DNA from: Halopseudomonas laoshanensis
GTDB lineage: Bacteria > Pseudomonadota > Gammaproteobacteria > Pseudomonadales > Pseudomonadaceae
Assembly (NCBI RefSeq): GCF_008365385.1
Contig: NZ_QOVF01000001.1
Location: 992,001 to 1,056,000, forward strand
Reading direction: 5' to 3'
Length of the DNA: 64,000 bases
Position 1 is the first letter of the stretch; the number at the start of each line of letters is the position of its first letter. This document shows, one piece after another, positions 1 to 10,400 of this stretch. The position numbers were made by a program, and so were the translations under genes. The notes under the pieces are model-generated. The model was not told the DNA's origin, searched no databases, and worked only from the letters and a program-made list of their open reading frames with translations.

Positions 1-478
1 ATTGGTGGTAGAACAGCAGATTGGGGTCAACGCCCAGCACCATGTGCGCCCCCGCCTGCCACATGCGCCACATGTAATAGCCGTTGCCGCAACCTACATC
101 CAGTACGCGCCTGCCTTTCATATCGAGGTGCGGGGCAATACGCTCCCACTTCCAGTCGGAACGCCACTCACAATCAATATGAGTGCCGAACAGCGTGAAC
201 GGACCCTTGCGCCAGGGATGCAAGCCCTGCAGGCCAGCCAGCAGATCGGCCTGTTGCTCATCGCTCAATGCCTGAGGCGCTTCGATCAGCACGCCCTGAC
301 TCAGGTCCGCTACCGAGTCAGCGACGCTTGGCAGTTGCTGCAGTGCCGCCTGCCAGCGTTCCAGGTCGCCATGATTCATGTCGCTAAAACGCTTTTCCAA
401 TGCATTGGGCAGCACGGTAAGCCAGGGAGAAAGCGGAGTATCGGCCAGTTGCTGGTACAGGGGGGTGTAATCGATCAC
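1..478 (-). CDS. cmoB: tRNA U34 carboxymethyltransferase CmoB (5' part, runs off window)
   Basis: CmoB transfers the carboxymethyl group of carboxy-SAM to 5-hydroxyuridine at wobble position 34, giving cmo5U in tRNAs. Only the first 159 codons are present; E. coli CmoB is about 323 residues. Reading the minus strand from the GTG at 478 gives a protein with the conserved PWRKGPF motif, then EWRSDWKW, then the SAM-binding motif [15 protein letters not shown], and it is cut at the window edge. The GTG overlaps the cmoA stop codon (GTGA, 475-478), so translation is probably coupled to cmoA, which supplies the carboxy-SAM. Confidence in identity is high because motif order and the cmoA neighbour agree. 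Confidence 0.93.
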   Translation of the reverse strand, partial: MIDYTPLYQQLADTPLSPWLTVLPNALEKRFSDMNHGDLERWQAALQQLPSVADSVADLSQGVLIEAPQALSDEQQADLLAGLQGLHPWRKGPFTLFGTHIDCEWRSDWKWERIAPHLDMKGRRVLDVGCGNGYYMWRMWQAGAHMVLGVDPNLLFYHQ

Positions 479-1215
479 TTATGGGCCATTATCGAGCAGA
501 AGTTGAGGGACTGAAACCAGCTGTGACTGTGGCTGAAACCAGCTTCCTGCAACCGAGCCAGGTGCGTTTCCAGCGTATCAGGCAGCATGACCTTTTCAAT
601 GGCGCTGCGCTTCTGAGCTATTTCAAGCTCGCTGTAACCATTGGCGCGCTTGAACGCGTAGTGCATGTTCTCCAGGCTTCGCTGGGTATTCGGGTCGTCG
701 AAACGCAGCTTTTCCGAGAGTATCAGCACGCCGCCCGGCAGCAGCGCTGTATAGATGGCCTCAAGCAGCTCAAGACGTTTGTCAGGTGCTACAAATTGCA
801 AAGTAAAGTTCAGCACCACCACTGAGCAGCTTTTCAGCGGCAGCTCGAGGATGTCGGCCTGCATGACCTCGGCGGGCGTTAGCTCCTCGACCATGGCGTC
901 CTGGGCTTGCAGATATTCCTGGCAGCGCTCGGTCATCGCCGCGGAACTGTCCACCGCAATGATGCGGCAGTCCGGCACGCGCACATGGCGGCGCATTGCC
1001 TGAGTGGCCGCACCCAGTGAGCTGCCCAGGTCGTATATCAGGCTATGCGGTCTAGCATATTGACCAGCAATCAGTCCGATGCTCTCTATAATAGTCGGGT
1101 ATCCCGGCACGGATCTTTTGATCATGTCAGGGAACACGCGCGCCACGTCAGCGTCGAATACGAAGTCACTGACTTGGGCGAGGGGGGCGGAAAACAGCTT
1201 GTCGACCTCGTTCAT
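475..1215 (-). CDS. cmoA: carboxy-S-adenosyl-L-methionine synthase CmoA
   Basis: CmoA makes carboxy-SAM from SAM and prephenate, the cofactor used by CmoB next door. The 246-residue length matches the family. The class I methyltransferase fold is visible: the glycine motif [12 protein letters not shown] near residue 60 (motif I), [14 protein letters not shown] (motif II acidic end), then [11 protein letters not shown] and a [12 protein letters not shown] strand. The N-terminal [24 protein letters not shown] is typical of CmoA and not of other methyltransferases. ATG at 1215 is used; the upstream Shine-Dalgarno is weak. The gene ends in TGA overlapping the GTG of cmoB. It is divergent from the fimV-like gene. 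Confidence 0.95.
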   Translation of the reverse strand: MNEVDKLFSAPLAQVSDFVFDADVARVFPDMIKRSVPGYPTIIESIGLIAGQYARPHSLIYDLGSSLGAATQAMRRHVRVPDCRIIAVDSSAAMTERCQEYLQAQDAMVEELTPAEVMQADILELPLKSCSVVVLNFTLQFVAPDKRLELLEAIYTALLPGGVLILSEKLRFDDPNTQRSLENMHYAFKRANGYSELEIAQKRSAIEKVMLPDTLETHLARLQEAGFSHSHSWFQSLNFCSIMAHK

Positions 1216-1633
1216 AGATACATGTCTGTCTACTGGTTAAAAAGCGCATATTAACCCATGTCGAGCCGCTTGGCAGAAGAGCTCAGACACTGCTTGACTG
1301 CCGGCTGTTCGCGTGATGCCATAGTGGTATCATTTGTTCCAGTCGTCCCAGGCCAAATAATGCAAAAGACTGGTAATGGGTGGTGTGCTGCAGTCAAATT
1401 TGTGGCATAAAGCAATCAGTTTTGCTTATTGCAGTTTTTTTTGACGATTTGGCTCAATAGGCCGATTAGTTTAGGCTGTCGCGATGGCATAATGCGCCGG
1501 GTTTGGTTGAACTGATTTCAGTTGATGAGTACTCCCGTTCCCTGAAGGGAATGCGATGGAAAGCATCGTTGGTGATAAGCCGGTCAGGGTAACGCCCTTT
1601 GAGGTTTTCGCCCACAGAACAAGAGGAAAGGGT
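1216..1633. promoter_or_regulatory. divergent intergenic region between cmoA and fimV-like gene
   Basis: No gene is supported in these 418 bases. On the plus strand there is a TTGACG hexamer at 1441-1446 without a convincing -10 at 16-18 bp (GATTAG at 1464). There is also a good -10-like CATAAT at 1488-1493 without a matching -35. Either could serve the fimV-like gene. A reading frame open from 1556 continues into that gene, but no ribosome site favours the upstream ATG. Confidence 0.35.
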
Positions 1634-3784
1634 ATGGCAGTGAAACGCCAAGTGATTGCGGGAGTCGCTACGCTGGCTGCTCTGTATGTGGGCGTCAGTA
1701 ACGCATTGGGATTAGGTGAGTTGCGGCTTGATTCAGCGCTGAATCAGCCATTAAGTGCCAGTATTCAGTTGCAGGGTGGCGAGGGTCTGTCTCCAGAGGA
1801 CATTCGCGTTTCCCTGGCTAATCAGGAAGCCTTTCAGAACGCTGGCATTGATCGGCCGTTCTTTCTGACAGACTTGCGCTTTGTGCCGGTAGTGGAAAAC
1901 AACAGGTTATTTATCCGTGTTGAATCTACCCGACCGGTGCGTGAACCCTTTCTGAATTTCCTCGTAGAACTGCGTCGGCCGAATGGTCGGATGTTGCGCG
2001 AGTACACATTGCTGCTGGACCCGCCGCTGTATGACCCTCAAGCGGGATCCATAGCGAGTGCGCCGCCACCGGTCCCTGCTGCTGGCAACCGTCGCCCGAT
2101 AGTAGCCGCCGCGCAGCCGCGAGATCAGGTCCAGTCGGCTGAGCCGCGATCGGAAGGGCAGCAGTCTTCTGATGCGCAGTTTGCCCAGCCTGCATTGCCT
2201 GAACTGCCAGAAATTCAGCCAGCCTCCGGTGCTGATGAGTACACCACGGTATCAGGTGACACACTCTGGGACATCGCTGCCGCGCAAAGACCTGACAGCA
2301 GTGTAGATATTCCCACCAGCATGCTGGCGATCCGTGCGCTGAATCCTGATGCCTTTGTGAATGGCAATATCAATCGCCTGCGCGCGAATCAGCGCCTGGT
2401 GCTGCCGACCCGCGAACAGCTTGTTGCCTCGGGCGCACCTGTTTCAATCATGGAAGGCGTTGCCGTTGATGAGCCTGAATCCAATGCAGAGCCTACCCAG
2501 CAGCCAGTAGTAGAGGCTGCGCCGCAGCCCCAAGCACGTCCAGAAGAAGATCCTTCGGAGCTTGCTACGCCTGACGTTGTCAGCGAAGCAGAGCCCGATG
2601 AAGGCATAGATGCGCGTCTGCGCATTGAAGAGTCCAGTATCGAAACGGCGGAAGCTGATTCTGAGGTGCTCCTGGATCGCTTGCGTTCGCTTGAGGGGCG
2701 CTTCAATGTGCTGCTCAGCGAACTGGATGCGCGCGACGCCCAGATCGCCAGTCTTCAGGCTGAACTCGAGGTGCTGCGCCAGGCGCGTGATGCCGAGGTG
2801 GAAGGCGACAGCTCGCTGGCAGGGGTGACCGGTGCCGGTAGTCTCGGAAGCAGTGACGCTGATTCCGGTCCCGGTGCTGCCGATGGCAGTGACAACCCTG
2901 CACCCGGCTCGGTGGATGCGAATGTGTTGCCTGGCGAAGAGCCGGCTGAAGTTGCACCGAGCGGCTCATCCTGGGTTGCCTGGCTGACGTTGCCTCTGGT
3001 GCTGATAGCCTTCCTGTTAGGCCTGTTCCTTGCCCGTCGCCGTTCGCCGGATGCTGCTGAAGAAGAACGCCCGAACGTGGTTCAGCCGGAGAATCCCGCT
3101 GGCTTTTCCTCGAACATCACTACCGTCCCAGCCATGGTAGCGCGCCCCGTCAAGCAAGCGCCGAAGGCGCCAGTTGATCCGCTGGATGGGGTGGAGCTGT
3201 ACATTACTTACGGCCGTTTCGCCGAAGCGCGCATCATGCTCGACAAGGCGATAGATGAAGAGCCTGAGCGTCTTGATCTGCGCTACAAGCAACTGCGGGT
3301 GCTGGCTGAACTGGGTGATGCGCCGGCTTTTGCAGAACAGGAAGAAGAGATCAAGGACCTGGGTGGCGATCCTGAGCGTGTTGAACAGGTCAAGGCCCGC
3401 TTCCCGCTGCTGTTTGACGACAACGGTGACATGGTCGAGCAAGTTGACCAGGTGGAGCCGCTGCTGGACGACGATCTCGAGATCAAGGACTCAGCCGAGT
3501 TTCATTCGGGTATCCCGGACGAACATGACGAGTCGAGCACCAGCCAGCTGAATCTCAACGACTTCACGCTGGATCCTGACTGGGATCTGATCGAAGGCCT
3601 GAGTCCTGAGCCCAGCCGTCTGAATGCCGAGCGTGACGCTGCCAAGGAAAAAGCACGGAAGGAAGCCAAGGAAGATGACTTCGAGTCCAGCTTGCATGAG
3701 CTGCCGGAAGTAGAAGAACTGGATCACGATCATGACGAGCATTTTGCTCCTGATGATGACCGGTCCGGTGGCCGTAAGCGCTAA
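1634..3784 (+). CDS. FimV/HubP-like inner-membrane LysM protein lacking the FimV C-terminal domain
   Basis: This is a 716-residue protein of the FimV family, peptidoglycan-binding polar scaffold proteins that support type IV pili and twitching. Visible parts in order: signal peptide (MAVKRQVIAGVATLAALYVG), a beta domain beginning LGELRLDSALNQPLSA, a proline/glutamine-rich linker, a LysM domain at about residues 202-258, a coiled coil (LRSLEGRFNVLLSELDARDA), a transmembrane helix at about 447-468, and a TPR-like segment (YGRFAEARIMLDKAI). The tail is strongly acidic and ends in a His/Asp-rich stretch. The conserved C-terminal FimV domain is absent. ATG 1634 is preferred because GAGGAAAGGG lies just upstream. 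Canonical fimV sits between asd and truA, so this is probably a paralogue rather than fimV itself. Confidence 0.82.
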   Translation: MAVKRQVIAGVATLAALYVGVSNALGLGELRLDSALNQPLSASIQLQGGEGLSPEDIRVSLANQEAFQNAGIDRPFFLTDLRFVPVVENNRLFIRVESTRPVREPFLNFLVELRRPNGRMLREYTLLLDPPLYDPQAGSIASAPPPVPAAGNRRPIVAAAQPRDQVQSAEPRSEGQQSSDAQFAQPALPELPEIQPASGADEYTTVSGDTLWDIAAAQRPDSSVDIPTSMLAIRALNPDAFVNGNINRLRANQRLVLPTREQLVASGAPVSIMEGVAVDEPESNAEPTQQPVVEAAPQPQARPEEDPSELATPDVVSEAEPDEGIDARLRIEESSIETAEADSEVLLDRLRSLEGRFNVLLSELDARDAQIASLQAELEVLRQARDAEVEGDSSLAGVTGAGSLGSSDADSGPGAADGSDNPAPGSVDANVLPGEEPAEVAPSGSSWVAWLTLPLVLIAFLLGLFLARRRSPDAAEEERPNVVQPENPAGFSSNITTVPAMVARPVKQAPKAPVDPLDGVELYITYGRFAEARIMLDKAIDEEPERLDLRYKQLRVLAELGDAPAFAEQEEEIKDLGGDPERVEQVKARFPLLFDDNGDMVEQVDQVEPLLDDDLEIKDSAEFHSGIPDEHDESSTSQLNLNDFTLDPDWDLIEGLSPEPSRLNAERDAAKEKARKEAKEDDFESSLHELPEVEELDHDHDEHFAPDDDRSGGRKR

Positions 3785-3802
3785 GGTTGTCGAGCTGTAA
3801 TC

Positions 3803-3827
3803 AAAGGCGCCCCCAGGGGCGCCTTTT
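3803..3827. terminator. bidirectional intrinsic terminator
   Basis: A perfect 11-bp inverted repeat, AAAGGCGCCCC / GGGGCGCCTTT, is flanked by A and T runs on the two strands. It sits between the convergent fimV-like gene and lon2, and can stop transcription from both sides. Confidence 0.85.
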
Positions 3828-3832
3828 CAGTT

Positions 3833-6244
3833 TCAGTCAAACAGCTTTTTGGCCACATCACGGAAGTGACTGGCGAAGTGAACCTGCATGCCGTCTTTCA
3901 GATATGCCGGCAACTCTTCGTAGTCCCCGCGGTTGGCTTCGGGCACGATCAGTTCGAAGATCGATTGCCGGCGTGCAGCAATGACCTTCTCACGGATGCC
4001 GCCCACGGGCAGTACCTGGCCAGTCAAAGTGATTTCACCGGTCATCGCCAGTCCGGCTCGAGGCGCCTGATTACGCGCCAGCGACAACAGTGCACTGGCC
4101 ATGGTGACGCCGGCGCTGGGGCCATCCTTCGGCGTGGCACCTTCAGGCACATGCATGTGCACAAAGGCTTCGTCGAAGAAACTGGTATCCGCCTTGTAGG
4201 TCTTCAGGTTGGCGCAAATGTAGCTGTAGGCAATCTCTGCCGATTCGCGCATTACCTCGCCCAGTTTGCCAGTCAGTTTAAAGCCGCGATTGAGTGTATG
4301 AATGCGGGTGACTTCAATCGGTAATGTGGCGCCGCCCATGGAGGTCCAGGCCAAACCAGTGATGATGCCAACGCCTTTCAGAGTTTTCTCGGTACGGAAG
4401 GGCGCGGAGCCAAGCAACTCGACCAGGTCGTCAGGTTTGACGGTGATCTTCTGCTCTCGATCCTGGAGTAGCCGCATGATCGATTTGCGTACAATCTTAG
4501 CTAACTGTTTCTCCAGGTTGCGCACCCCGGCTTCGCGGGCATAACCTTCGATCAGGCTGCGCAGCGCCTTGTCGGTGATGCGCAGTTGGCTCTTGCGCAG
4601 TCCGGCGCGTTCCAGTTGACGCGGCCAGAGGTGATGTTTGGCAATCGCCAGCTTCTCTTCGCTTATATAGCCTGAGAGGCGGATTACGTCCATGCGGTCC
4701 AGCAGTGGGCCGGGAATGCTGTCGAGAGTGTTAGCGGTACACACGAAGAGCACCTTGGACAGATCCAGGCGCAGATCCAGGTAGTGATCAAGAAACTGGT
4801 TGTTCTGCTCCGGATCCAGGGTTTCCAGCAGCGCTGAAGCTGGATCACCCTGGTGGCTGGCCCCCAGCTTATCGATTTCATCGAGCATGATTACTGGATT
4901 CATCACGCCGACTTCCTTGAAGGCCTGAACGAATTTGCCGGGCATCGCCCCTATATAGGTCCGCCGGTGGCCTTTGATCTCCGCTTCATCGCGCATGCCG
5001 CCGACGCTGAAGCGATAAAAGGGCCGACCGAGGCTTTCGGCAATCGAGTGGCCGATACTGGTTTTGCCCACACCTGGAGGGCCGACCAGCAGAATGATCG
5101 AGCCCGACACCGAGCCTTTGAACGCGCCCAGGGCGAGAAACTCGAGAATCCGTTGCTTCACGTCTTCCAGGCCATCGTGATCGCGGTCGAGCACTTTGCG
5201 CGCGTGATCGATGTCGAGTTTGTCCTGATGAGTCACGCCCCAGGGGATGGCAGTTATCCAGTCCAGATAATTGCGCGTCACCGCGTACTCGGGAGAGCCT
5301 GTTTCCAGAATCGAAAGCTTGTTCAGCTCCTCTTCTATCTTTTTGCTCGCAGCTTCTGGCACATCCTTGTCCGCGATGCGTGCGCGGAACTGTTCTATAT
5401 CGGCGGTGCGGTCATCCTTGGACAGCCCCAGCTCCTTTTGGATGACCTTGAGCTGCTCCTTGAGAAAGAACGTGCGTTGATGGTCGCTGATGGTGCGGTT
5501 AACCTCGGCGCTGATCTCGCCTTGCAAACGCGCGACATCGATCTCCTTTTTCAGCAGCACCAGGACTTTTTCCATGCGCCGCAGCACCGGAATGGTATTC
5601 AGAATATCCTGCAGTTCGGTGCTCTTGGCAGACGTCAGGGTGGCGGCGAAGTCAGACAGCGGCGAAGGCTGGTTGGGGCTGAATCGATTCAGGTAATTCT
5701 TCAGCTCTTCGCTGTACAGCGGGTTGAGCGGCAGCAGTTCCTTGATCGCATTGATCAGTGCCATGGCATAGGCGCGCACTTCGTCACGCTCATCGCTGGG
5801 CGCTTCAGGGTATTCCACTTCCACCAGATAGGGTGGCTTGCGGCTCAGCCACTGGGTGATCCGTACGCGGGTCAGGCCCTGGGCAATGAACTGGATCTTG
5901 CCGTTCTCCTTGACCGCATGGTGCACCTTTACCGCGCAGCCCGTGTCCGGGAGGCGTGCCGGGTCGAGCTCTCCCTCGGGAGACATGGGGCCGTCGACAT
6001 AGAACAGCGACAACGCATGGTGCGGGGTGTCAGCTACCCGCTCCAGGGTTTTCGCCCAGGGAGACTCGTCCACCACCACAGGCATGACCTGAGCCGGAAA
6101 AAAGGGACGATTGTTGATCGGCAATAAATACAGCTTGTTGGGTAAGCGCTGGCTGGGTACGACCAGCTCGGTGCTGGATTTATCCGAGTCCGCTTGTTGC
6201 TCGTTCTCAAAGTAGTCGGATTGATTGCTGTCCTGATCGGTCAT
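3833..6244 (-). CDS. lon2: ATP-dependent Lon protease, second paralogue (AsrA-like)
   Basis: This is a cytosolic AAA+ serine protease that degrades misfolded and regulatory proteins. The 803 residues contain an N-terminal LON substrate-binding domain (from [18 protein letters not shown]), a coiled middle region, Walker [10 protein letters not shown] near 387-395, Walker [10 protein letters not shown], and a C-terminal protease domain. The catalytic dyad is Ser710 (KDGPSAG) and Lys753 (GGIREKV), spaced 43 residues as in E. coli Lon. The open frame extends upstream to 6439, but the conserved family start fits ATG 6244. In P. aeruginosa the paralogue beside pruR-putAP is AsrA (PA0779), a heat-shock-linked protease; the same neighbourhood here supports that assignment over the housekeeping Lon. 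Confidence 0.95.
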   Translation of the reverse strand: MTDQDSNQSDYFENEQQADSDKSSTELVVPSQRLPNKLYLLPINNRPFFPAQVMPVVVDESPWAKTLERVADTPHHALSLFYVDGPMSPEGELDPARLPDTGCAVKVHHAVKENGKIQFIAQGLTRVRITQWLSRKPPYLVEVEYPEAPSDERDEVRAYAMALINAIKELLPLNPLYSEELKNYLNRFSPNQPSPLSDFAATLTSAKSTELQDILNTIPVLRRMEKVLVLLKKEIDVARLQGEISAEVNRTISDHQRTFFLKEQLKVIQKELGLSKDDRTADIEQFRARIADKDVPEAASKKIEEELNKLSILETGSPEYAVTRNYLDWITAIPWGVTHQDKLDIDHARKVLDRDHDGLEDVKQRILEFLALGAFKGSVSGSIILLVGPPGVGKTSIGHSIAESLGRPFYRFSVGGMRDEAEIKGHRRTYIGAMPGKFVQAFKEVGVMNPVIMLDEIDKLGASHQGDPASALLETLDPEQNNQFLDHYLDLRLDLSKVLFVCTANTLDSIPGPLLDRMDVIRLSGYISEEKLAIAKHHLWPRQLERAGLRKSQLRITDKALRSLIEGYAREAGVRNLEKQLAKIVRKSIMRLLQDREQKITVKPDDLVELLGSAPFRTEKTLKGVGIITGLAWTSMGGATLPIEVTRIHTLNRGFKLTGKLGEVMRESAEIAYSYICANLKTYKADTSFFDEAFVHMHVPEGATPKDGPSAGVTMASALLSLARNQAPRAGLAMTGEITLTGQVLPVGGIREKVIAARRQSIFELIVPEANRGDYEELPAYLKDGMQVHFASHFRDVAKKLFD

Positions 6245-6291
6245 GTCGGTTCTCGTCGGGGTTCGGTAGTCGATGGCGCCGTATGAAGTAA

Positions 6292-6319
6292 GAGATGGTG
6301 CCGATTCAGGGCTTTTCAA
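6292..6319 (-). promoter_or_regulatory. candidate sigma-32 (RpoH) promoter of lon2
   Basis: On the minus strand TTGAAA (6319-6314) is followed after exactly 13 bases by CACCATCTC (6300-6292). This is close to the heat-shock consensus CTTGAA-N13/14-CCCATNT. Predicted transcription would begin near 6284, about 40 bases before the lon2 ATG. The match is imperfect and was found by eye. Confidence 0.45.
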
Positions 6320-6395
6320 TGCCAACAGGACGTCTATCTTGTGACAAGCATGAGCAAGGACTAATATTGGTGCTCCATGCGCAGTGGTCAGAGGC

Positions 6396-7172
6396 ATGAT
6401 CAAGACCAAAATATTAGACCTGCCGGTGCAAACTTCCACCCATGCCCATTCACAGCATCAGCTGATTGTGGGGCTGGACGGCTGCGCGGATTTCGAAGTG
6501 ATGGGGCAGGGCGGTGCAGTCAACCGCTTGCATGCCTGCCTGGTTCCCGGGCATGAGGCGCATGCGTTTTCCGGGCGCGGCAGTAATCACATGCTCATTC
6601 TGGATCTGGCTCAGGGCTCGGAGACGACTTACGGTTATGGCGCAGACGACCTGTCCAGGCTGTTCGACAAGCCGCGTTTCCTGCAGCTGGACCAGCGTCT
6701 TCAAGGCTTGCTCGATTTTGCTTCGCATGAGTTGCGCGAGAGTCAGGCTCAGAACAGGCAATTGCCGATGGCCTGGCACCTGGGTGGCGTGCTGCTGCAC
6801 ACGCTGCATGACCGTTTGTTTTCCCTGCCTCTGACTGCTCAGCCTGTGCCCAGTCTGGACCTGGCGCGTATCGATGCCTTTATTCAGCAGCGCCTTGATC
6901 AACCGATCAGCGTTGCCGATATGGCTGCCCAGGTATATATCAGCCCCAGTCATTTTCATGCTCTTTTCAAGCAGGTGGCCGGGCACTCGCCGCATCAGTA
7001 CCTGTTGCGGGCCAGGGTCGCCGAAGCGCTCAGGCTGATTTGCCAGACACCCATGCCCTTGTGCGAAGTGGCCAGTCGCTGCGGCTTCTCCAGCCAGAGC
7101 GCCCTGACCCATGCAGTGCGGGCCCAGAGCGGGCGCACACCGCGCAAACTCAGGCTGGCGGCGCGGGGCTAA
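6396..7172 (+). CDS. pruR: AraC/XylS-family regulator PruR of proline utilisation
   Basis: This 258-residue regulator has an N-terminal cupin-like sensing domain (histidines in STHAHSQHQL, then CLVPGHEAHAF) and a C-terminal double helix-turn-helix. The first helix-turn-helix is around ISVADMAAQVYISPSHFHALFK and the second around MPLCEVASRCGFSSQSALTHAV. It lies just before putA-putP on the same strand and divergent from lon2, as pruR does in P. aeruginosa, where PruR activates putAP with proline. The start is uncertain: ATG 6396 has AGAGG too close (1 base), and GTG 6384 is an in-frame alternative without a clear ribosome site. Confidence 0.85.
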   Translation: MIKTKILDLPVQTSTHAHSQHQLIVGLDGCADFEVMGQGGAVNRLHACLVPGHEAHAFSGRGSNHMLILDLAQGSETTYGYGADDLSRLFDKPRFLQLDQRLQGLLDFASHELRESQAQNRQLPMAWHLGGVLLHTLHDRLFSLPLTAQPVPSLDLARIDAFIQQRLDQPISVADMAAQVYISPSHFHALFKQVAGHSPHQYLLRARVAEALRLICQTPMPLCEVASRCGFSSQSALTHAVRAQSGRTPRKLRLAARG

Positions 7173-7422
7173 GTTCCACGCGGGCTCTGGTTTCAGAGCT
7201 TTTCGCAAAAAAAACCCAGCTTTCTGCAAGATTTGACTGCTTCAGGCTCCTACAGTCGGGATACGGCTTTTACGTGCCTGCTCCGCCAGGAGAGGCGCAG
7301 CCGATAACAACAAGTGAATTCGTCCAAACGCTGCCTATGGTCTAGGATCAAGTAAAGATTGATTCCGATCCTTACCGGAGTTTATCCCGGCAGGTGGCGC
7401 AGGCATCAACGGAGCAAAATAG

Positions 7423-10400
7423 ATGTTCAAAGCCAGTCAGGCTCTGCAAGGTGATTTCCTTGCCAGCAACCCGGATGACTTTCTCAAGGTTGTCAGCGAC
7501 AACTACGCGGTAGACGAAGCTGCTTATGTCGCCGAGCTGGAGCCTCTGGCCGAGCCAGAAGATGTGGCGGCCCTGTCGCAACGTGCGACCCGGCTGATCG
7601 AAGATGTACGCAAGCGTGACAATGCCAGCGATAGTATCGACGCCCTGCTGCAACAATACAGCCTCGACACCCAGGAAGGCATCATGCTCATGTGCCTGGC
7701 CGAGGCGTTGTTGCGCGTGCCGGATGCCGAGACGGCCGATGCACTGATCCGCGACAAGTTGAACGCTGCCCAGTGGGACAAGCACGTAGGCCAGAGTGAG
7801 AGCGCACTGGTCAATGCTGCCGCCTGGGGGCTGGTCATGACCGGCAAGGTTGTGAACATGGACAAGCGCCAGGACGGTACTCCCGGCACCGTGCTCGGCC
7901 GGCTGGTCAAGCGTAGCGGTGAACCGGTGATCCGCAGCGCCATGCTGCAAGCCATGCGCATCATGGGCAAGCAGTTCGTACTCGGGCGCAATATCAAGGA
8001 AGCGCTGAAGAACGGTAAAGAACAGCGCGACAACGGCTATACCTACTCCTTCGATATGCTCGGCGAAGCGGCGCTGACTCGCGCCGATGCGAGCAAGTAC
8101 CTGGCCGATTACAGCGACGCGATCAATGCCCTGGCTAATGACAGCTACAAGGGCACCAGCCCCAAGCCGACCATTTCGATCAAGCTGTCAGCGTTGCACC
8201 CGCACTATGAAACGGCCCGCGAGCAGCAGGTGCTGGATGAGCTGAGCGAGATCGTTCTGGGTCTGGCGCGCCAGGCGCGGGCGGGCGGCGTGGGTATCAC
8301 CATCGACGCGGAAGAAGCCGATCGCCTGGAGCTGTCGTTAAAGCTATTTCGCCGCGTGTATAACCATGCTGACGTCAAGGGCTGGGGCAATTTCGGTCTG
8401 GTGGTTCAGGCGTATACCAAACGTGCGCTGCCAGTACTTTGCTGGCTGACGCTGGTGGCCAAGCAGCAGGGCGATCTGATTCCGGTGCGCCTGGTCAAGG
8501 GTGCTTACTGGGATACGGAGATCAAACTCTGCCAGCAGGCGGGGCTGGATGGTTATCCGGTATTTACCCGCAAGGAAGGCACTGATGTGTCCTACCTGGC
8601 CTGCGCCCGTTATCTGCTCAGCCCGCTGACGGATGGCCTGATTTACTCCCAATTTGCCACACATAACGCGCATACCGTGACCTGCATACTCTCGATGGCT
8701 GGCCAGCGCGCGTTTGAATTCCAGCGCCTGCACGGTATGGGCGACGCCTTGTATGACACCGTGATCAAGCAGAACAGCTGTGCCGTGCGCATTTATGCGC
8801 CGGTCGGCGCGCACAAGGATCTGCTGCCCTATCTGGTCCGGCGCTTGCTGGAGAACGGCGCCAATTCCTCATTCGTGCACAAGCTGGTGGACAAGAAGGT
8901 TCCGATAGAAACGCTTATTGAGCATCCGCTGGTCAGTCTGCGTCGGCATGCCTCACCCGCCAACCACCGCATCCCTATGCCCGCAGATATTTACGGCACG
9001 GAGCGGCGCAATTCCAAAGGCATCAACCTTGATGTGCTCTCTCAATGGTTGCCGCTCAAGCAACAGCTCGACCAGCATATGCAGTCAAGCTGGACCGGTG
9101 CGCCGCTGGTCAATGGCAAGCGGCTGTCAGGTGAAAGCAGGGCGGTCATGTGCCCCTACGCCTTGTCACATCAGGTTGGCGAGGTCATCTGGGCCACGGC
9201 CGAACAAACCCACGGCGCGATCGATCAGTTGGCTGCCGCATTCCCGGCCTGGAATGCTACCCCGGTTGATACTCGAGCCGCCGTGCTGGAGCGCACTGCG
9301 GACTTGCTCGAACAGCACATGCCAGAGCTGATGGCGCTGTGCACCCGCGAAGCCGGGAAGAGTTTGCAGGACGGCATTGATGAGGTGCGCGAAGCCGTTG
9401 ATTTCTGCCGCTATTACGCACTGCAGGCGCGTCAGCGATTTGCGCTGATCACTCTGCCAGGACCGACCGGCGAAAGTAACGAGCTGTACCTGCAAGGTCG
9501 CGGCGTATTTGCCTGTATCAGCCCGTGGAATTTCCCCCTGGCGATTTTTCTGGGTCAGGTGTCAGCCGCACTGGTAACCGGTAATACCGTGGTCGCCAAG
9601 CCGGCTGAGCAGACCAGTCTGTTGGCCGTGCGCTGTGTCGAGCTGATGTTCGAGGCTGGCCTGCCAAGTAATGCGTTGGCGTTGTTGCCGGGCGACGGCG
9701 CGCAAGTGGGTAGCGTGATCACGTCTGATCCGCGAATAACTGGCGTGGCCTTTACCGGTTCAACCCAGACCGCCCATCTGATCAATCGCGCATTGGCAGC
9801 GCGGGACAGCGCGATTGCGCCCATGGTCGCTGAAACCGGCGGGCAGAACGCGATGCTGGTCGACTCGACCGCGCTGCCGGAACAGGTGGTCAAGGACGTG
9901 GTGCATTCGGCCTTTACCAGTGCCGGGCAGCGCTGTTCGGCATTGAGGGTCTTGTATATTCAGGAAGATATTGCCCCGCGGGTGATGGAGCTGCTCAAGG
10001 GTGCGATGGCCGAACTGCATGTCGGTGATCCCTTCAGCCGCGCCACGGATGTAGGTCCGGTCATTGATGCCGATGCCCGCGAGGGTTTGCTCAAGCATAT
10101 CGAGACGATGAAGGTCGCAGATCGCCTTATCGCTGAAACACCTTTGCCAGAGGGGCTTGATGGACACTTCGTGGCTCCTGTAGCCTTCCGCCTGGACAGC
10201 ATAAAGCAACTGGATCGCGAACATTTTGGCCCGGTACTGCATGTAATTACCTGGCGCAACGATACCCTCGACAAGGTCATCGACGAGATCAATGCCACCG
10301 GATTCGGCTTGACGCTGGGCATTCACAGCCGCAATGAAGATACCGCCCTGCATATCGATCGCCGGGTACGCATCGGCAACGTCTATATCAATCGCAATCA

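Noticed and set aside
4853..6127. A 424-codon plus-strand frame inside lon2
   Set aside because: It is the antisense shadow of a highly conserved Lon gene, with codon use and motifs only on the minus strand.
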